64,000 bases of DNA from Bacteroidota bacterium (GCA_003250355.1 QKGS01000002.1:1-64000), one strand, 5' to 3'. Numbered from the stretch's first letter, positions 33,929 through 43,773 are shown. Numbers and translations: made by a program. Notes: a model not told the origin generated them from the sequence alone.

Positions 33929-35797
33929 TTATTTTTCAGACATATTACTCATAAGTTCAGCTTGCTTTATTAATTGCAGAAACTCTGAACGGTATCCGTT
34001 TTCATCGTCTCCCTTTGCTCCTTTAGCCATAGCCTCAGTGTTATGCCAGTTGGCAGTTCCCTTAAATTCAGAGTTACGAAGCAACATTCCAAACTGAGCC
34101 ACCGAGGCCGAAAACATAAAGTTCTCTGATGCTGTATTTAAAGCCTGAGGTTCATTTTTAACCACCTGTTCTAAAAGTTTACTATTATAGCCATTGGGTT
34201 GTTTGTAGCGTAGTTTCAATGTAATAAGGTCGTTACTATTCTTTGCTTCACTGGTAAGCTCTGTTGACTGATACTTTAACCCCGCATTTTTGCCTCCATT
34301 TTTGGCCGGCACTATTTCATACAAAGCAGTTACAGTATGTCCCGAACCTATCTCGCCTGCATCTTTTTTATCATCGTCAAAATCCTCTTCGTTAAGCAAA
34401 CGGTTCTCGTAACCGATTAAACGGTAGCTCACAACATTTGCAGGGTTAAATTCAAGCTGAAATTTCACATCTTTGGCAATAGTAAACAGTGTACCACCAA
34501 ATTCATTTACAAGTACTTTTTTTGCTTCAAGCAAATTGTCTATGTATGAGTAGTTACCATTTCCCTTATCGGCAATTATCTCCATTTTATCGTCTTTGTA
34601 GTTACCCATACCAAATCCAAGAACCGAAATAGCAATACCCTTTTCACGTTCCTTCTCAATTAACCGTTCCATTTCGGCATTGCTGCTTGCACCAACGTTA
34701 AAATCGCCATCGGTAGCCAGTATTATCCGATTATTTCCACCTTCAATAAAATTCTCTTCGGCTACTTTATAAGCAAGTATTAAGCCTTCGCCACCGGCTG
34801 TTGAACCACCGGCATTTAACCTGTCAAGAGCATTTTTAATATCGTGCTTGTTGCTCCCGTGTGTTGATGGCAATACCAAACCCGAGCTGCCTGCATACAC
34901 AACAATTGCAACTTTGTCGTGTGGTCGTAACTGGTCGGTCAATAGTTTAAATGCCGATTTTAACAACGGTAATTTATTGTGGTCGCTCATAGAACCCGAC
35001 ACATCGATTAAAAACACCAAATTTGATGACGGCAAATTCTCTGTTGGTATTTGTTTGCCCTGCAAACCAATATGAAGCAGTAAATTCTCTTTATTCCACG
35101 GACACTCAGCAAGTTCTGTATTTATACTAAATGGGTCTTCGCCTGTTGGCTGCTTGTAATTGTATGAGAAATAATTTATCATCTCTTCTATACGAACGGC
35201 ATCAACCGGAGGCATACTGCCATTATTCAGGAAACGGCGCACATTGGAATATGAAGCTGCATCAACATCGACTGAAAATGTTGACAAAGGGTTCTTACTC
35301 ACATCTTTAAAACCATTTTCATGAATAGTTGAATAACCTTCTGTATTATGCTGAGGGAAAGCCATATCGTAACTCATAGCCGGTGCACAACCCATAAGAG
35401 CTTTTTTACTCATATTCATTCTTGTTGTAGGAACAGCAGCTTCTTCCTCCTCACATTCAACTATTTGTAGTATAAGTTCATTATCGGTTTCTACCTTTGC
35501 CTGCCCGTATTCCAAATACACATTTACAATAGTACGCCCTTGGGCATTAATTGTTTTTGTATCATATCCTACTTTAGTAAAAACAATAGTTTGATTGGTA
35601 GCAGTAACATTAACCGAATATTTACCATCGGCTTTGGTAATATCACCACTTTTGGTTCCTTTTACAATAACTTTAACCCCCGACAACGGATTTTTACTCT
35701 GCGAATCGTAAACTGTTCCGGTTACTGTCTGCGCTGTTGAGTACGATAATAACAATACTACTAACGCCCCTGATAATAATAACATCTTCTTTAACAT
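33929..35797 (-). CDS. YfbK-like von Willebrand factor A protein
   Basis: 622 residues. A signal peptide (1-22) is followed by a CarboxypepD_reg-like beta domain (about 23-95; VTGTVYDSQSKNPLSGVKV). Next comes an N-terminal vWF domain (NPLSTFSVDVDAASYSNVRRFL). The vWA core has a complete MIDAS (LIDVSGSMS, then a Thr and DGDFNVG), and a DUF3520-type C-terminus ends it. It is probably an exported metal-binding adhesion or assembly factor. Monocistronic. Bacteroidota often have several copies; function unknown. Confidence 0.88.
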   Translation of the reverse strand: MLKKMLLLSGALVVLLLSYSTAQTVTGTVYDSQSKNPLSGVKVIVKGTKSGDITKADGKYSVNVTATNQTIVFTKVGYDTKTINAQGRTIVNVYLEYGQAKVETDNELILQIVECEEEEAAVPTTRMNMSKKALMGCAPAMSYDMAFPQHNTEGYSTIHENGFKDVSKNPLSTFSVDVDAASYSNVRRFLNNGSMPPVDAVRIEEMINYFSYNYKQPTGEDPFSINTELAECPWNKENLLLHIGLQGKQIPTENLPSSNLVFLIDVSGSMSDHNKLPLLKSAFKLLTDQLRPHDKVAIVVYAGSSGLVLPSTHGSNKHDIKNALDRLNAGGSTAGGEGLILAYKVAEENFIEGGNNRIILATDGDFNVGASSNAEMERLIEKEREKGIAISVLGFGMGNYKDDKMEIIADKGNGNYSYIDNLLEAKKVLVNEFGGTLFTIAKDVKFQLEFNPANVVSYRLIGYENRLLNEEDFDDDKKDAGEIGSGHTVTALYEIVPAKNGGKNAGLKYQSTELTSEAKNSNDLITLKLRYKQPNGYNSKLLEQVVKNEPQALNTASENFMFSASVAQFGMLLRNSEFKGTANWHNTEAMAKGAKGDDENGYRSEFLQLIKQAELMSNMSEK

Positions 35798-36122
35798 GAC
35801 TATAAATTTTTAAGTTAAACTTAGTGTTGTTTATTATAAGGGTGCAGATGATTGTACTATTCCACACTTTTTTTTGAAAAAAAATACTAATCCACTTCAA
35901 AGGCTTATAAACACTAAGGTTTATATACTAATAGATTATTACTAAATTCAAAAACCTAATGAATAATGCGGGTTAACCTAGTTAACCACAAGTAGATTCT
36001 TCGCTTCATTCCATTGCACTCAGAATGACAGACGATTATGTGCACTAGATGTTTGAAAATACTCTTTTCAGTAGTGATACGTTTTTAGTATATCCTGAAA
36101 TAAAATATGCTTTGTAATTATT
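35798..36122. other. Intergenic with palindrome and dispersed repeat
   Basis: Contains a 17-bp perfect palindrome GGTTAACCTAGTTAACC (35971-35987), possibly an operator or small hairpin, and at about 35994-36030 a repeat (AGATTCTTCGCTTCATTCCA...) of a type scattered in many genomes. The left part holds the promoter of the YfbK-like gene. No ORF is convincing. Confidence 0.5.
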
Positions 36123-36163
36123 TACCCTTCTGCCTGTCGGCATCTTCCCTGAGAGGGAAGAAA
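36123..36163. repeat. 41-bp direct repeat, left copy
   Basis: Identical base for base to 36753-36793. It contains a small hairpin, CTTCCCT/AGGGAAG. With its partner it brackets a 671-bp segment holding the DUF559 nuclease gene. Confidence 0.85.
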
Positions 36164-36245
36164 GCATTTATGAATAATTCAAGTCTATTGTTTTGGTCTC
36201 TCTTTTTCCTTATTTTTTATTTTATTTTCTAATAAGTATAACTCC

Positions 36246-36635
36246 ATGAAATACTACCAAATAAAAGAGATTACACAAAGACTCAGGCATAATGCTACAA
36301 AATATGAAGTAATACTATGGCGAAATTTAAGAAAGAAGCAATTATTTGGAAGAAAGTTTTTAAGACAACATGCCATAATATATGATTCTATAGGAACCGA
36401 TCATTTATTCTATGTTCCTGACTTTTATTGTGAACAGGAAAAACTTGCGGTGGAACTTGATGGCAAAATACACGAGTTTACAAAAAGCAGAGATAAACAT
36501 AGAGATAGCATACTAATCGAAAAAGGAATAACTGTACTGCGGTTCAAAAATGAAGAAGTGACAACTAACCTTCAGTCTGTTTTAAATAAAATAGCTCAAA
36601 CGTTTGATAGCAATATAATTCAAGACAATGAATAA
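36246..36635 (+). CDS. DUF559 (Vsr-like) endonuclease
   Basis: 129 residues. The PD-(D/E)XK-type core of the DUF559 family is clear: LRHNATKYEVILWRNLRKKQL, FGRKFLRQHAI, FYVPDFYCEQEKLAVELDGKIH (the D...ELDG catalytic strand) and a final VLRFKNEEV. Vsr nucleases share the fold and nick DNA at mismatches. It is a single-gene unit, flanked by 41-bp direct repeats and followed by an inverted diverged copy. This arrangement suggests a self-spreading or repeat-associated nuclease. Confidence 0.88.
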   Translation: MKYYQIKEITQRLRHNATKYEVILWRNLRKKQLFGRKFLRQHAIIYDSIGTDHLFYVPDFYCEQEKLAVELDGKIHEFTKSRDKHRDSILIEKGITVLRFKNEEVTTNLQSVLNKIAQTFDSNIIQDNE

Positions 36636-36695
36636 TATTATTACTAATAACAATCTATATTGAATTGATAAAAAAAGCACAAATGATTAATACCT

Positions 36696-36740
36696 GCATC
36701 TTTCCCTAAAAGGGAAAGTGGCGATAGCCGAAAGGGTAAT
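36696..36740. repeat. Inverted, diverged copy of the 41-bp repeat
   Basis: Read in reverse complement, this segment (ending in GATAGCCGAAAGGGTAA) follows the order of the 41-bp repeat with several changes. It lies between the nuclease stop and the right direct copy and has its own hairpin, TTTCCCT/AGGGAAA. Confidence 0.65.
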
Positions 36741-36752
36741 TTTGTAAAACAG

Positions 36753-36793
36753 TACCCTTCTGCCTGTCGGCATCTTCCCTGAGAGGGAAGAAA
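36753..36793. repeat. 41-bp direct repeat, right copy
   Basis: Identical to 36123-36163 and in the same orientation. It ends 58 bases before the stop of the aldo-keto reductase gene. Confidence 0.85.
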
Positions 36794-36850
36794 TCTGAGA
36801 AGTTACTATAGTAAATTGTATGATTAGCTAGTCAATACTTACACAGGCAC

Positions 36851-38023
36851 TTACATTCCCACTACCTGCAAATTATCTTCTAATTTGGCAATGGTTTCCA
36901 TTTCCGACACACAGCTTGTAAGGTTAGGGTTCATTAATGCCCATTTGTATGACTTGGCAAAAAGTGAAAGATTATTATCAGGAATGAAATTGTTCATTTT
37001 ATCCTTAATCCACTCCGGATGCATTCCCTCCTGAGCAAACATTCGCACTACCTTCATGGCTAACAATCCCATGCCACTTTCTCGTGCCTGAAACATGGGT
37101 ATTTCAATAGCTGAATGATTTGCAATATTGTAAGTAAACATGGCTACATCGTAATAGCCAACCTTATTGGCTTGCAGTAAATTACCACTTACATCGTTAT
37201 GAAATGAAACTCCGGAGGCTCTTAAAGCCCCTTTTTTCTTTAATGTTTCAAATATTTCAGGGATAATTCCATCCATTTCTTCGGGCATAGAAATACCATG
37301 TGGGATATGCAAAACATCGACATAATCGGTTTGCAGCCGTGATAATGCTTCGTCGAACACTTTGTAGGCATTATTTAGTATCTGCTGTCTCCACTCTTTT
37401 TTACGGCCATACTCTTCTAAAAGTAAATGCCTGAAGTAAGCGTATTCCATTTGCGAAGCCTGACCATCCCAAAAACTGATATGATATCCGGGTCGTGTAA
37501 CTGTTCGCTCATCCATCATTGCTTTAGCACGTTTTTTTATTGCCTCGTGTTTAGCAGCCGGTAAACTTTTGGCTATTTCTTCGCTATACTTGTTCAAAAT
37601 ATCGTAGTAAGAGCTTAGTTTGGTTGAGATAAAAATATCATCACGCCTGCCGTTTTGCTTTAAATATTTACCAATATTTGTTTCGGTCTCACCCTTTTGA
37701 TAAGAATAGGCCGTATCGAAATAATTAACACCTCGCTCCAGACAAGCATCGAACACAGGATAGCGGTCAACACTGTTAAAATTATTTGTACCCAAAGCAA
37801 TTTCCGATACCATCATGCCTGTACGCCCTAGCTGACGATATTGCATCCCCGACTGACGATTACGCCATATTGGTTCAACCGGTCCGGCAATACTTTTTAT
37901 TCTCTCAGGGTCATCGGCCCCTTTTACTGTTGCCTTGAGCAATGAAGGGGCTAACGCAACTCCTAACGAAGTAGCAGCCAAACCTTTAAAAAAAGATCTG
38001 CGGCTATGTTTATTACTTGTCAT
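36851..38023 (-). CDS. Tat-exported aldo/keto reductase
   Basis: 390 residues. The N-terminus is a twin-arginine signal (SRRSFFKGLAATSLGVALAPS), so the protein should fold in the cytoplasm and then be exported with its cofactor. The AKR barrel follows: YRQLGRTGMMVSEIALGTNNF, NYFDTAYSYQKGETETNIGKYL (catalytic Asp and Tyr), FISTKLSS (Lys) and VLHIPHG (His). An insertion around 145-200 is larger than in typical AKRs. Redox substrate unknown. Such exported AKRs are common in Bacteroidota. Confidence 0.85.
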   Translation of the reverse strand: MTSNKHSRRSFFKGLAATSLGVALAPSLLKATVKGADDPERIKSIAGPVEPIWRNRQSGMQYRQLGRTGMMVSEIALGTNNFNSVDRYPVFDACLERGVNYFDTAYSYQKGETETNIGKYLKQNGRRDDIFISTKLSSYYDILNKYSEEIAKSLPAAKHEAIKKRAKAMMDERTVTRPGYHISFWDGQASQMEYAYFRHLLLEEYGRKKEWRQQILNNAYKVFDEALSRLQTDYVDVLHIPHGISMPEEMDGIIPEIFETLKKKGALRASGVSFHNDVSGNLLQANKVGYYDVAMFTYNIANHSAIEIPMFQARESGMGLLAMKVVRMFAQEGMHPEWIKDKMNNFIPDNNLSLFAKSYKWALMNPNLTSCVSEMETIAKLEDNLQVVGM

Positions 38024-38367
38024 TATGCATTTTTTAAATACGCTGTTACAATGTAGCGTACTATTATGAAAATAAAAACAATAATAGGTGATTTGTGTTC
38101 AAAATATTGAGCACGTATACTTTTTATTTTCATCTCTTTCTCTTTTCTGTGAGCTAAAACACACGGCTATAATACCATAACTTCTACTGAGTTTTTTTTA
38201 AATTCATCTAAGTATTCATTAATCAACAAATGAACTAATAGAATTATGAGTACATTATCTCTCAATTAACATTTACCTCAAAATTCAACTTTCAATATTC
38301 GGTATTTGTACTTTTTCTGTCGTTATGTCACCCATCATTTTACCTTTTATATTTATTTGTCATGTTT
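38024..38367. other. Intergenic with a decayed REP-like element
   Basis: At about 38153-38197 the sequence AAACACACGGCTATAATACC and what follows parallels the REP-like element at 7246-7292 (ACCCACGGCTACAAAACTAT) with its hairpin stems broken by substitutions. The rest is AT-rich and should contain the promoter of the leftward aldo-keto reductase. No gene is seen. Confidence 0.45.
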
Positions 38368-38421
38368 CTGTGCCATTTTTACACAAAAAATTAACTCTTG
38401 CAAGCTGGCACAGTCATTGAA
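38368..38421 (+). promoter_or_regulatory. dnaK upstream region: inverted repeat and sigma-54-like promoter
   Basis: CTGTGCCA (38368-38375) and TGGCACAG (38406-38413) are perfect inverted repeats 30 bases apart. The right arm also begins TGGCAC-N5-TTGAA (38406-38421), one base from the sigma-54 consensus TGGCAC-N5-TTGCA. A start about 12 bases downstream would give a leader of roughly 40 bases before the dnaK ATG. Confidence 0.45.
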
Positions 38422-38471
38422 TAAATAATAGCGGAAACAATTTTTAGAAACTAAAATAAATTTTAAATAAA

Positions 38472-40382
38472 ATGGGTAAAATTATCGGAATCGATTTAGG
38501 AACAACCAACTCTTGTGTTTCTGTAATGGAAGGAAACGAGCCTGTTGTAATTCCTAACAGCGAAGGAAAACGTACAACCCCTTCAATTGTAGCATTTGTT
38601 GATGGTGGTGAACGTAAAGTTGGTGACCCTGCAAAGCGTCAGGCTATTACCAACCCACAAAAAACTATCTACTCTATTAAACGTTTCATGGGTGAAAAAT
38701 TCGATGGAGTAACCAAAGAAATAGAGCGTGTACCTTACAAAGTAGTAAAAGGCGACAACAACACCCCACGTGTTGAAATTGACGACCGCAAATACTCACC
38801 ACAGGAAATATCGGCAATGGTACTTCAGAAAATGAAAAAAACCGCCGAAGATTACCTTGGACAAGAGGTAACCGAAGCAGTAATTACAGTACCTGCATAC
38901 TTTAACGATGCTCAACGTCAGGCAACAAAAGAAGCCGGCGAAATAGCAGGACTACAAGTAAAACGTATTATAAACGAGCCTACTGCGGCTTCGTTGGCAT
39001 ACGGTTTAGACAAGAAAGATAAGGATATGAAAATTGCAGTATTCGACCTTGGTGGTGGTACTTTCGATATTTCTATTCTTGAACTTGGCGACGGAGTATA
39101 TGAAGTAAAATCGACCAATGGTGATACACACCTTGGTGGTGACGACTTTGACCAAATAATTATAGACTGGCTTGCCGATGAATTTAAAAAGCAAGAGGGT
39201 GTTGACTTACGTAAAGACCCTATGGCACTTCAGCGTTTAAAAGAAGCTGCAGAAAAAGCAAAAATAGAGCTTTCGAGTACTACAAGTACTGAAATAAATT
39301 TACCATATATTATGCCTGTTGACGGTATTCCAAAACACTTGGTAAAAACACTTTCACGCTCCGATTTTGAACGTTTAGCCGACCGTTTAATCCAAGCTGT
39401 TATTGCACCTTGCCAAAATGCTCTTAAAGATGCAGGTATGTCAAAATCTGACATTGACGAAGTAATTTTGGTTGGTGGTTCAACACGTATTCCTGCAATT
39501 CAGAAAGTAGTTGAAGACTTCTTCGGCAAAGCACCTTCTAAAGGTGTTAACCCTGATGAGGTTGTAGCTATTGGTGCTGCTGTTCAAGGCGGGGTATTAA
39601 CCGGTGAGGTTAAAGATGTACTTCTGCTTGATGTTACTCCGCTTTCATTAGGTATAGAAACTATGGGTGGTGTTATGACAAAACTAATAGAGGCTAACAC
39701 AACCATACCAACTAAAAAATCGGAAACATTTACCACAGCTGCCGACAATCAGCCATCGGTTGAGATTCGTGTATTGCAAGGTGAGCGTCCAATGGCTAAC
39801 GACAACAAACAAATTGGTCGTTTCCACTTAGACTCTATTCCTCCTGCGCCTCGCGGTGTACCTCAAATTGAAGTTACATTCGACATAGATGCTAACGGTA
39901 TACTTCACGTACATGCCAAGGATAAAGGAACAGGAAAAGAACAAAAAATACGTATTGAAGCTTCATCAGGTTTGAGCGATGCTGAAATTAACCGTATGCG
40001 TGAAGAGGCTAAAGCTAATGCCGATGCCGATGCTAAAGCGAAAGAGAAAATTGATAAAATTAATGCTGCCGACAGCCTTATTTTCCAAACAGAGAAAAAC
40101 TTAAAAGAGTTTGGCGATAAGATTCCTGCCGACAAAAAAGCTCCTATTGAAGCTGCTTTAGAAAAGCTAAAAGAGGCTCACAAAAACCAAGATGTTGATG
40201 CTATGGAAGCTGCAACCAAGGAAGTGAACGATGCATTCCAGGCTGCTTCGCAAGACATTTACAATGCTCAGCAACAAGCCGAAGGTGGTGCAAATGCTCA
40301 ATCAAACGGTCAGCCTCAAAGCGATGCTAAAACTCAAAAAGAAGACGAAGTAACCGACGTTGACTTTGAAGAAGTTAAATAG
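38472..40382 (+). CDS. dnaK: Chaperone DnaK (Hsp70)
   Basis: 636 residues. The ATPase domain has [17 protein letters not shown], the connector region [32 protein letters not shown] and [11 protein letters not shown]. The substrate-binding domain starts after the linker [14 protein letters not shown], and the C-terminal lid ends in the GGA-type tail with [13 protein letters not shown]. No grpE or dnaJ lies beside it, so it is a separate transcription unit. Upstream sequence suggests a special promoter. Confidence 0.97.
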   Translation: MGKIIGIDLGTTNSCVSVMEGNEPVVIPNSEGKRTTPSIVAFVDGGERKVGDPAKRQAITNPQKTIYSIKRFMGEKFDGVTKEIERVPYKVVKGDNNTPRVEIDDRKYSPQEISAMVLQKMKKTAEDYLGQEVTEAVITVPAYFNDAQRQATKEAGEIAGLQVKRIINEPTAASLAYGLDKKDKDMKIAVFDLGGGTFDISILELGDGVYEVKSTNGDTHLGGDDFDQIIIDWLADEFKKQEGVDLRKDPMALQRLKEAAEKAKIELSSTTSTEINLPYIMPVDGIPKHLVKTLSRSDFERLADRLIQAVIAPCQNALKDAGMSKSDIDEVILVGGSTRIPAIQKVVEDFFGKAPSKGVNPDEVVAIGAAVQGGVLTGEVKDVLLLDVTPLSLGIETMGGVMTKLIEANTTIPTKKSETFTTAADNQPSVEIRVLQGERPMANDNKQIGRFHLDSIPPAPRGVPQIEVTFDIDANGILHVHAKDKGTGKEQKIRIEASSGLSDAEINRMREEAKANADADAKAKEKIDKINAADSLIFQTEKNLKEFGDKIPADKKAPIEAALEKLKEAHKNQDVDAMEAATKEVNDAFQAASQDIYNAQQQAEGGANAQSNGQPQSDAKTQKEDEVTDVDFEEVK

Positions 40383-40411
40383 GTTGCAAGTTGCACGATA
40401 CAAGTTGCAGG
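40383..40411. repeat. Heptameric (gttgcaa) repeat fragment
   Basis: Four 7-bp units GTTGCAA, GTTGCAC, GATACAA, GTTGCAG immediately after the dnaK stop codon. Confidence 0.55.
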
Positions 40412-40436
40412 TTTTCTTGTACTAGTTATAAAATAC

Positions 40437-40471
40437 AAAGCCGCTATGATTATTCATGGCGGCTTTTTTTA
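40437..40471 (+). terminator. dnaK terminator
   Basis: AAGCCGCTATGA and TCATGGCGGCTT pair over 12 bases with one wobble, then seven T. It lies 55 bases after the dnaK stop and before the convergent ppc gene. Confidence 0.85.
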
Positions 40472-40511
40472 TTGTAAAAGAAGTTACATACAGTAATACT
40501 ACTTTTATAAA

Positions 40512-43082
40512 TTAAACAGAATTTCTACTTGCATTGATATTACCAAAAAGTGAACGCATTACCATATTCTCATATTCAGATAAATACTTATTATTACCAC
40601 CTTCCTGTGCTTCGTGTATTTTCATAAGAGCAAACTGTTGTATTGACAATAAAGGTAAAACAACACGTTCGCGCAGCCCAATACTCATTTGACTTCTAAC
40701 ATTATCGTCGAGCAATTCGTTATATCCGGATACTTTTAATACCATTTGTTTGCTCAATATAAATTCGTCGTAAATAATTTTCCAAAATTGTCCGTAAACC
40801 GGGTCATTCTCCATATATCGCGATATATCGAAATTCGATTTACTCATACTCTGCATACTATTGGCTAACAGTGTTTTAAAAAATATCGACGAATTATAAA
40901 GTTCAATACACTCTTTTAGGTTTCCTTTATCTTCTTGTTCTTTCAGTGCTGTACCAACACCAAAGAATCCGGGTACATTTTGCTTTAACTGGCTCCAAGC
41001 ACCTACAAAAGGTATTGCCCTAAGGTCGTCGAATTCGAGTTTTTTTGAGCCACCACGCTTTGTAGGACGACTACCAATATTAGCTAAACCGTAATACTTT
41101 AATGTGCTGCGGTGTTCAAGAAAAGGCATAAACAGCTCATGCTGTTTTAATGCTTCGTATTTTTTATAACTGCATTCCGAAATGTCGTTAATTAAACTAC
41201 GCTGATAATCGGATATTTCGGCAGCCGGATTTTTAAATAAATTATTTTCAATACCTGCTGTAAGCAGATGACCGATATTATGAACAGCAGCTTCTTTAAT
41301 TCCATATTGCGAGCTAATAGTTTGCCCCTGTACGGTTAGTTGAATCTGCTTTTTATCAATATTTTTACCCATAGCGGCATAAAACAGGTGTGTATTGCCA
41401 CCTCCACGGGCAGGAGGTCCGCCGCGTCCGTCGAAAAATACTACTTCAACTTCATGCTTTCGTGAAATAAGCGAAATATCTTCCTTAGCTCTGTAAATAG
41501 ACCAGTTAGCCATAAAATAACCACCATCTTTTGTGCCATCGGAAAAACCGAGCATAACAGTTTGACGCAGCCTGCGATTATGCAAATGCACTGTATAAGT
41601 TTTATTAGCATATAAAACCGACATAGCCTGCCCGGCATATTTTAAATCGTCGATAGTTTCAAACAATGGTACTATATCGAGTGTGAGTGGTGAATTTCCC
41701 CAACTGCATAAATGCGCCATTGCATACACCTTGGCTACGTCGACCGGACCGCGACAATTACTGATAATATATCTGTGAGCCCCTTGCTCGCCGTTCAACT
41801 CCTGTATTTCCTTTATTACACTGAACGATTCCAATGTATCTTTAATCAACTCATCGTCAAATACCGAAAAGTCGACCCGCCCTCTTACATTTAATAGTAC
41901 ATCAACCTGTTCTGTTTCCGATAATTCGCTATAATTCTCAGGCAGAATAGTTGGATTAACCTTACACAACTCATCGAATGTTTTGCCTATTACCCTGCTG
42001 TCTTGTCGAACATCGATACTTGCAAAAAAGAAACCGAATATTGAAACTTTACGTTTAAATGATTGTAACTTATCGAGAAATAAGCCCTGATGCTCATTGA
42101 TTAGAATTGTCTCTATGTCATCGAGTTCTTTTTTTAAATAATCGAGACTAATATTATTATTACCGCTGGCATCAGATATCTCCTCGTACATTAGTTCATC
42201 GAGGGCATGAATTTTTTCATAAATACCTTTAAAACTTAAACGTCGTTTCAGGTATTTTATCTCCTTATGGTAATTAAATACCAGCGCTGCTCTTAAACGC
42301 TTTGCAACCTTGCGGGTTGTATTAACTGTTACAAAAGGGTTTCCGTCTCTATCACCTCCGGGCCAAAATCCCATAGTTATTAAACGGCTGTGGTTGGAAA
42401 TAGCTCCGGGAAAATTTTCACTCAACCTGTCAAGCACCTCTCCTGCCGCAGGATAAAACACATTAGCCAAATACCATATAAGCGACATGGCTTCGTCGTA
42501 AGCCGAGGGTTTTACCTTTCGGTAAAATGGTGTTTTACCCAACTGCTGGAGCAAATCGCGCGATAAACCTACATCGCCATTGGTTATTGAATGCATAAGA
42601 TCGTTGCATATTGCTAAAACCCTTCCCGGATAAAACTGAGTTGGATGAGCAGTAAGTACAACCCTGATTCCAAATTCATCGAATAGTTTATTTATTTCAC
42701 CATCAACCCCTTTACGTTCTGCTTTCTCTTTTATTTGTCGCCATTTATTGGAATCGCCAATACGGTGTATTTTATTATATGCGGCCTCTTCCAGAGCATC
42801 AATTAGTACTATCTGACGTTCAACATATTGTATTACTTTGAATAGAAAACTTATCCGTTCCTCTTCATTTAATTCTGCATTATGGTCGTTGAAAAAGCCA
42901 TCGACAATTTGAACAGGCGATAAGCCATTGGCAAATCCTTTTGAACAAGCCTCCTGAAGCAGAGGAAGCAGTAATCCGGTTTGCTCTACTGCATCGAGTG
43001 GAAGAGTAAGAAATAAACTGTTATATAACTGATACTTAAGCTCTACAAGCTCTTTGTACGATTTTCTGATTTGTTCACTCAT
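40512..43082 (-). CDS. ppc: Phosphoenolpyruvate carboxylase
   Basis: 856 residues, the family's normal size. Adds bicarbonate to PEP to form oxaloacetate. The catalytic His is in VLTAHPTQFYPGR, the second signature is MLGFSDGTKDGGYF, and the mobile glycine-rich loop is FFDGRGGPPARGGG. The C-terminus ends SLFGNINASRNSV rather than the usual xxNTG; this may change allosteric or activity details. It diverges from the carbonic anhydrase gene by 34 bases. Confidence 0.93.
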   Translation of the reverse strand: MSEQIRKSYKELVELKYQLYNSLFLTLPLDAVEQTGLLLPLLQEACSKGFANGLSPVQIVDGFFNDHNAELNEEERISFLFKVIQYVERQIVLIDALEEAAYNKIHRIGDSNKWRQIKEKAERKGVDGEINKLFDEFGIRVVLTAHPTQFYPGRVLAICNDLMHSITNGDVGLSRDLLQQLGKTPFYRKVKPSAYDEAMSLIWYLANVFYPAAGEVLDRLSENFPGAISNHSRLITMGFWPGGDRDGNPFVTVNTTRKVAKRLRAALVFNYHKEIKYLKRRLSFKGIYEKIHALDELMYEEISDASGNNNISLDYLKKELDDIETILINEHQGLFLDKLQSFKRKVSIFGFFFASIDVRQDSRVIGKTFDELCKVNPTILPENYSELSETEQVDVLLNVRGRVDFSVFDDELIKDTLESFSVIKEIQELNGEQGAHRYIISNCRGPVDVAKVYAMAHLCSWGNSPLTLDIVPLFETIDDLKYAGQAMSVLYANKTYTVHLHNRRLRQTVMLGFSDGTKDGGYFMANWSIYRAKEDISLISRKHEVEVVFFDGRGGPPARGGGNTHLFYAAMGKNIDKKQIQLTVQGQTISSQYGIKEAAVHNIGHLLTAGIENNLFKNPAAEISDYQRSLINDISECSYKKYEALKQHELFMPFLEHRSTLKYYGLANIGSRPTKRGGSKKLEFDDLRAIPFVGAWSQLKQNVPGFFGVGTALKEQEDKGNLKECIELYNSSIFFKTLLANSMQSMSKSNFDISRYMENDPVYGQFWKIIYDEFILSKQMVLKVSGYNELLDDNVRSQMSIGLRERVVLPLLSIQQFALMKIHEAQEGGNNKYLSEYENMVMRSLFGNINASRNSV

Positions 43083-43097
43083 ATTTAATTATATTTG
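43071..43097 (+). promoter_or_regulatory. Carbonic anhydrase promoter, overlapping the ppc start
   Basis: TTG (43071-43073), a 16-base spacer and TATATTTG (43090-43097) fit the Bacteroidota consensus. The -33 element lies inside the first codons of the divergent ppc gene, so transcription of the two genes is likely to interfere or be coordinated. Confidence 0.55.
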
Positions 43098-43116
43098 CAC
43101 TTAAAAATAGGAAGAT

Positions 43117-43758
43117 ATGCCGAAATACAAGCAAATATTTGAGAACAATAAGAAATGGGTTGAAGAGATGAATGCCAGCGATAATGACTTTTTTAAAAAG
43201 CTTAACGAAGGCCAAGACCCCGATTACTTATATATAGGGTGCAGCGACAGCCGTGTATCTACCGAACAGCTTATGGGTGTAAAACCGGGCGAAGTATTTG
43301 TACATCGAAATATAGCTAATGTAGTAAGCAATATTGACCTTAATACTATGTCGGTAATAAATTATAGTGTTAAGTTTTTAAAAGTAAAACACGTAATAGT
43401 ATGCGGACATTACAATTGCGGTGGTGTAAAAGCAGCAATGCAACCTCAGGATTTAGGAATACTTAACCCTTGGCTCAGAAATATACGCGATGTATACCGT
43501 TTGCATAAGGCAGAACTTAACTCTATAACCGATGAGCAAGAACGTTACAACCGTTTGGTTGAGCTTAATGTTGAAGAGCAATGTGTAAATATTATAAAAA
43601 CTGCTGTGGTTCAAAAACACTATTTACAAACCGGGTATCCGATAGTTCATGGCTGGGTATGGGATATAAGCACCGGACTGTTAAAAGACCTTAACTTTGA
43701 TTTTGAAAACAAACTAAAAGAAATACGTGAAGTATACGACCTTGGACATGGACAATAA
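43117..43758 (+). CDS. can: Beta-class carbonic anhydrase
   Basis: 213 residues. Zn ligands are in YIGCSDSRVS (Cys and the Asp-Arg dyad) and VCGHYNCGGV (His and Cys). Interconverts CO2 and bicarbonate. The N- and C-terminal helices fit the clade that includes E. coli Can. It is divergent from ppc, whose product consumes bicarbonate, so the pair forms a carbon-fixing unit. Confidence 0.95.
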   Translation: MPKYKQIFENNKKWVEEMNASDNDFFKKLNEGQDPDYLYIGCSDSRVSTEQLMGVKPGEVFVHRNIANVVSNIDLNTMSVINYSVKFLKVKHVIVCGHYNCGGVKAAMQPQDLGILNPWLRNIRDVYRLHKAELNSITDEQERYNRLVELNVEEQCVNIIKTAVVQKHYLQTGYPIVHGWVWDISTGLLKDLNFDFENKLKEIREVYDLGHGQ

Positions 43759-43773
43759 AGGCTATGTATCCAT

